A stretch of 64,000 nucleotides of DNA from Agromyces larvae (GTDB taxonomy: Bacteria; Actinomycetota; Actinomycetes; Actinomycetales; Microbacteriaceae), in the NCBI RefSeq assembly GCF_022811705.1, contig NZ_CP094528.1:1364001-1428000 (forward strand), written 5' to 3'. The notes beneath the pieces are model-generated. The model was not told where the DNA came from. It searched no databases and was given only the letters and a program-made list of their open reading frames with translations. Of this stretch, positions 60,304-64,000 are shown piece by piece (positions within the stretch are counted from its first letter, which is position 1; the number at the start of each line of letters is the position of its first letter). Position numbers and translations under genes: made by a program.

Positions 60304-61206
60304 TCAGACGAACACCCGAAGGGCCCCCGGCACCACCTCGATGTCGACCGGCAGCGACCCGATCCGCTCGCCGTCGGCGTACGCGATGGCGTCGTCGGAT
60401 TCGAGCCGGACCCGCGTCGCGGTGCGGAACTCGACCGCCGGATGATCGACGTGCGTACCCGCGAAGACCTTCGGGAACACCCGCAGCAACCGAAGTCGGC
60501 TGAGGGGGTGCACGATGAAGACGTCGAGGAGGCCGTCGGAGAGGTCGGCATGCGGCACCACCCGCATGCCGCCGCCGAGCGAGACGTTGTTCGCGACCGA
60601 GACGAGCATGGCCCGCTGTTCGCGTCGCTCGCCGTCGATGGTGATCGCGTACCGACGCGGGCGGAACGTGGCGAGCTCGCGCAGCAGTGCGAGGGTGTAC
60701 CGGCTCGGCCCGCGGGGGCGGGTCATCCGATTCGCTCGTTCGTTGACGATCGCATCGAAGCCGGCCGAGAGGATGCACGCGAACCAGGTCGTCGTGCCCC
60801 CGTGCTCGACGCGCGCCGCATCGACCGAGCGCGGCTCGCGCCCGAGCGCGGCGACGAGCGCCTCGGTGGCCGCGCCGGGATCGTCGTGGGGCAGGCCGAG
60901 TCCGCGCGCGAGGTCGTTGCCGGTCCCCGCGGCGACGACGCCGAGCGGCACCCCGGTCCCCGCGACGAGATTCGCCCCGAGCGAGACCATGCCGTCGCCG
61001 CCGACCACGATCACTCCGTCGGCGCCCTGCGCGAACGCCGACTCGGCCTCGCGGCGAAGCAGTTCGAAGTTCGCCTCGCGCAGCATCTGCACCCGGTGGC
61101 CCTCGTCGACGAGGCGGGCGACGACCGCAGGGCCGACCGCACGGTTGCGGCCGAACGAGGCGAGCGGATTGACGGCGACGATCAGCCGTCGCGGATGGCG
61201 GGTCAC
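60304..61206 (-). CDS. Diacylglycerol/lipid kinase family protein
   Basis: 300 residues of the DAGK catalytic fold. VVGGDGMVSLGANLV (about residues 65-79) is the ATP-binding GGDG motif, and GVVAAGTGNDLARGLGLP is the second signature. The C-terminal beta domain has DGERREQRAMLVSVANN and SDGLLDVFIVHPL, typical of YegS/DgkB. It should phosphorylate diacylglycerol or a related lipid at the membrane. The GTG start gives the family's usual N terminus (RLIVAVNPLASFGR); no RBS is visible. Confidence 0.93.
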   Translation of the reverse strand: MTRHPRRLIVAVNPLASFGRNRAVGPAVVARLVDEGHRVQMLREANFELLRREAESAFAQGADGVIVVGGDGMVSLGANLVAGTGVPLGVVAAGTGNDLARGLGLPHDDPGAATEALVAALGREPRSVDAARVEHGGTTTWFACILSAGFDAIVNERANRMTRPRGPSRYTLALLRELATFRPRRYAITIDGERREQRAMLVSVANNVSLGGGMRVVPHADLSDGLLDVFIVHPLSRLRLLRVFPKVFAGTHVDHPAVEFRTATRVRLESDDAIAYADGERIGSLPVDIEVVPGALRVFV

Positions 61207-61266
61207 GGAGAGATCATCGCAGGCGGACGGGTTGCATCGCGCATCGGAGCGGTGTTGGCTCGGCGT

Positions 61267-61908
61267 ATGCGCCTCACCAAGCACGAACACGCCGCGCTCG
61301 AGATCGTCGAGAACGGGCACCGCCTCTTCATCGATCCGGGCAAATTCACCACCCCGGTCACCGAGGCGGCCGGCACGGTTGCCGTCGTGCTCACGCACGA
61401 GCACGACGACCACTGGACCCCCGATCAGCTGCGGCGCATCCTCGAGCAGAGCCCCGGCGCACGCCTGTTCGGCCCCCGGGGCGTCGTGCGCGCCGCCGGC
61501 GCGGAGGGCCTCGAGGTGCAGCAGGTCGAACCCGGCGACGAGGTCGAGGTCGGACCGTTCCGTCTGCGCTTCTTCGGCGGAACCCACGCGGTGATCCATC
61601 CGTCGATCCCCGTGATCGACAACGTCGGGGTGCTCGTGAACGAGACGCTGTACTACGCCGGCGACTCGTTCGTCGCGCCCGGCGTCCCCGTCGAGGTGCT
61701 GGCCGCGCCTGCGGCCGCGCCGTGGATGAAGATCAGCGAGGCGATGGACTACGTGATCGCGGTGTCGCCGCGTCGCGCGTTCCCGACGCACGAGATGCTG
61801 CTCGCGCGCGCCGGAAAGGACCTGTCGAACGCGCGCCTCCGCTGGGCGACCGAGCAGGTCGGCGGCGAGTACGTCGCCCTCGAACCCGGCGACACCCTCG
61901 ATCTCTGA
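61267..61908 (+). CDS. MBL-fold metallo-hydrolase (UlaG/YtnP-like small form)
   Basis: 213 residues. LTHEHDDHW (about residues 43-51) is the HxHxDH zinc motif. GGTHAVIHPSIP, YYAGDSFVAPG and FPTHEML carry the later His and Asp metal ligands. The compact form without extra domains fits UlaG-like hydrolases of uncertain substrate. It is divergent from the lipid kinase with a 60-nt gap and converges on the PBP gene. Confidence 0.9.
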   Translation: MRLTKHEHAALEIVENGHRLFIDPGKFTTPVTEAAGTVAVVLTHEHDDHWTPDQLRRILEQSPGARLFGPRGVVRAAGAEGLEVQQVEPGDEVEVGPFRLRFFGGTHAVIHPSIPVIDNVGVLVNETLYYAGDSFVAPGVPVEVLAAPAAAPWMKISEAMDYVIAVSPRRAFPTHEMLLARAGKDLSNARLRWATEQVGGEYVALEPGDTLDL

Positions 61909-61920
61909 GCCCGGGGCCGC

Positions 61921-64000
61921 TCAGCCGCCGCGACCCCCGCCGCCGCGGTCGCCGCCACCGCCACCGCCGCGGTCACCGCCACCGCCGCCACCGCCGCCGC
62001 CGTCACCGCGGTCGCCCCCGCCGCCGCGGCCGCCGCCGTTCCCGGGGTCATCCGCAGGCGGCAGGTCGCCGACCTCGGCCGGCGTGGCGGGCGCGGTCGT
62101 CTGCTCTGGTGCCGGCGTGTACTGCTGGAACCCGTCGGCACGCCCGACGACCGGGCCGGGACCGAGCTCGCTGAACTCTCCCCCGCCGTACTTCGCCGCC
62201 GCGACCGACATCACGATCGGCCACATCCGGTGTCGTGCCGTCGCCGCCTGCCCGCTGGCGAACGAGATGCCGCGCTGGTTGGCGTCGCCGGTCACGCTGA
62301 CCACCGCGGCGGCCGTCGCCACCCGCGTGCTCGCGCCCACCATCCAGGTGTCCTTCGCACCGTCGGTCGTGCCGGTCTTGCCGATCAGCGGGACGCGCGG
62401 CGAGGTCGCCGCGTTCGACGCACTGCCCGTGCCGCTCGACATGACGCGCCGCAGGCCGTAGTGCATACCGGCCGCCACCTCGGGCACGACCGCTTGGGTG
62501 CAGGTCGACTTCGGCGGGGCGATCTCCTGGCCGTCCTTGCCCACGATGCGGTCGATCGCGATCGGCGAGCACGACACGCCGTTGTTCGCGATGCCCGCGA
62601 ACGCGATCGCCATGCTGAGCGGGGCGACCTCGTTGGTGCCGATCACCGCCGACGGGACGTGGAGCAGCGGGTCGCCGTCGGCGCGGTGCACGCCGAACGC
62701 CTCGGCCTTCTGGGCGATGCCGCACTGGTCGAGCAGCTTCGCCATGCCGAGGAACCCGGTGTTGATCGATCCGATCGTCGACTCGAGCGCGCTGTAGTTG
62801 GCACCGGCCTCATTGGCGTCGTTGCGGGGATTCCAGCCGGCGTCGGCGACCTGGGGGCCGAGGCAGCTGTCGCGGAACGCACCCCAGTTGCTCTTGCGCC
62901 GCGAGTCGACGCGCTCGCTCAGGCCGTGCCCCTCCGCGAGCCACTGCGCGAGCGTGAACACCTTGTACGAGGATCCGGGCTGGAACCCGCTGGAGCCGCC
63001 GTAGTCGTAGTCGGTGTTGTAGTTGATGCCGGTGTACTCGGGGCGACCGGCGACGACGGCGGGGTCCTGGCTGTACTGCTTGTTCTGCGCCATCGCCAGC
63101 ACGCGACCGGTGCCGACCTCGACGCTCGAGATGACCCCGCCGACATCCCAGCCTGGGTACACCTGCGGAACGTTCTCGGCGATGGCGCGTTCGGCGGCGC
63201 CCTGCAGGTCGAGATCGAGCGTGGTGTAGATCTGGTAGCCGCCGCGGCGGAAGTTCAGGAACCGCTCCTCGGCGTCGTCGCCGAACGCCGGGTCGTTCTC
63301 GAGGATCTGGGTGACGTAGTCGCAGAAGTACGCCGAGCCCCCAGCCGTCTGGCAGCCGGTGCTCGGTTCGGTGATCACCGGCTGGATCGGCGTGGCGACG
63401 GCCTCGTCGTACTCGGCCTGCGTCACCTTGCCCTCGTCGAGCATCTTCTCCAGCATGTAGTCGCGGCGCAGCAGCGTATCGGCGTACCCGTTGGCGGCGC
63501 CGTTCGTCTCGCTCTCGGGCAGATCGAGGCGGAACTTCTGCGGGTTGTTCACGATCGCCATGAGCGCGGCGGCCTGCGCGAGCGTCACATTCGCGGCGGA
63601 CGTCGAGAAGTAGTAGTTCGCCGCCGCCTCGATGCCGTAGACGGTGCCGCCGAACCCGGCGATGTTCAGGTAGCCGAGCAGGATCTCGTCCTTGCTGTAC
63701 CGCTTCTCGACCCCGATCGCGAGGCGCATCTCCTTCAGCTTGCGATCGATGGTGGTCTCGGTCACCTTGTCGTAGCAGGCGAGGCGGGCCTCGTCGAGCT
63801 TCGCCCGCTGCTCGTCGGCCGAGAGCTCCTCCTCCTCGGCCTCCTCGCTGAGCCGTGCGCCCGCGTCGCGTTCGCACTCCTGCACGCGCACGTTCTTCAC
63901 GTACTGCTGGGCGATCGAGGAGCCGCCCTGCGTCTGCCGGCCGGCGGCCGTGGTCAGCGCCGCGCGCACCGTGCCCTGCAGGTCGATCCCGCCGTGGCTG
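61921..64000 (-). CDS. Class A penicillin-binding protein (partial, N terminus missing)
   Basis: The C-terminal 693 residues; the gene enters from the right edge. The glycosyltransferase domain starts in HGGIDLQGTVRAAL and continues with GGSSIAQQYVKNV and YLNIAGFGGTVYGIEAAA. The transpeptidase domain has SSYK (SxxK), SIN (SxN) and GKTGTTDGAKDTWMVG (KTG). It polymerises and cross-links peptidoglycan. The last 40 residues are an unusual run of Gly, Arg and Asp after a TTAPATPAEVGDL linker, presumably extracytoplasmic. The TGA lies 12 nt from the convergent MBL stop. Confidence 0.95.
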   Translation of the reverse strand, partial: SHGGIDLQGTVRAALTTAAGRQTQGGSSIAQQYVKNVRVQECERDAGARLSEEAEEEELSADEQRAKLDEARLACYDKVTETTIDRKLKEMRLAIGVEKRYSKDEILLGYLNIAGFGGTVYGIEAAANYYFSTSAANVTLAQAAALMAIVNNPQKFRLDLPESETNGAANGYADTLLRRDYMLEKMLDEGKVTQAEYDEAVATPIQPVITEPSTGCQTAGGSAYFCDYVTQILENDPAFGDDAEERFLNFRRGGYQIYTTLDLDLQGAAERAIAENVPQVYPGWDVGGVISSVEVGTGRVLAMAQNKQYSQDPAVVAGRPEYTGINYNTDYDYGGSSGFQPGSSYKVFTLAQWLAEGHGLSERVDSRRKSNWGAFRDSCLGPQVADAGWNPRNDANEAGANYSALESTIGSINTGFLGMAKLLDQCGIAQKAEAFGVHRADGDPLLHVPSAVIGTNEVAPLSMAIAFAGIANNGVSCSPIAIDRIVGKDGQEIAPPKSTCTQAVVPEVAAGMHYGLRRVMSSGTGSASNAATSPRVPLIGKTGTTDGAKDTWMVGASTRVATAAAVVSVTGDANQRGISFASGQAATARHRMWPIVMSVAAAKYGGGEFSELGPGPVVGRADGFQQYTPAPEQTTAPATPAEVGDLPPADDPGNGGGRGGGGDRGDGGGGGGGGGDRGGGGGGDRGGGGRGG

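Noticed and set aside
61206..61791. N-terminal extension of the lipid kinase to 61791
   Set aside because: The extra residues are an Arg/His-rich antisense shadow of the MBL gene; the kinase fold begins at VTRHPRRLIVAVNP.

Overview
The window is about 72% G+C chromosomal DNA with almost no intergenic space. Gene order and protein types point to a high-G+C Gram-positive actinobacterium of the family Microbacteriaceae; an Agromyces-like organism is my inference, because no rRNA is present to settle it. TANNNT-type -10 boxes lie 6-8 nt before several start codons, which is typical of leaderless actinobacterial transcripts. I see no CRISPR array and no prophage; one insertion sequence is present.

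Layout. (1) 1-2561: a GntR-type regulator and a three-subunit HcnABC/opine-oxidase-like dehydrogenase, running off the left edge. (2) 2679-9915: accessory metabolism and envelope genes (carboxylate-amine ligase, GH1 beta-glucosidase with a palindromic operator, FemAB-like transferase, spermidine-synthase-like protein, LVIVD-repeat surface protein, DUF305 lipoprotein). (3) 9929-24209: the core block ffh, ftsY, smc, mutM, rnc, rpmF, DUF177, interrupted by plus-strand accessory genes (serine hydrolase, secreted amidase, double GNAT). (4) 24278-28974: a MoxR / DUF58 / transglutaminase operon with an intact transglutaminase triad. (5) 28971-41433: housekeeping block coaD, recG, TPR, rsmD, thiL, DUF3515, ddl, gpsA, plsC, murA, leuD, leuC, headed by a leucine-rich leader peptide and hairpin that look like an attenuator. 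(6) 41466-56602: a 15-kb minus-strand locus with PP2C phosphatase, FHA protein, transmembrane Ser/Thr kinase, FHA-helix-turn-helix protein, a 1,788-residue surface protein of beta-propeller, Ig-like and FN3 parts, and a second MoxR / DUF58 / transglutaminase-like set followed by another FHA protein. (7) 56710-64000: TerC with a probable manganese riboswitch, an UPF0114 membrane protein, an IS1249/IS256-type element, tRNA-Glu(CTC), a diacylglycerol-kinase-like enzyme, a metallo-beta-lactamase-fold protein and a partial class A penicillin-binding protein.

How it fits together. Much of the window serves protein targeting (Ffh, FtsY), chromosome maintenance (SMC, MutM, RecG) and envelope building (MurA, Ddl, GpsA, PlsC, FemAB-like, PBP). 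The most interesting part is the 41-57 kb locus. It combines reversible Ser/Thr phosphorylation and three FHA phosphopeptide readers with a giant extracytoplasmic adhesin-like protein and a MoxR-DUF58 chaperone pair whose transglutaminase partner has lost all three catalytic residues. The second, canonical MoxR-DUF58-transglutaminase operon 14 kb away gives an internal comparison. No gap of more than 300 bases lacks a gene or other listed feature.
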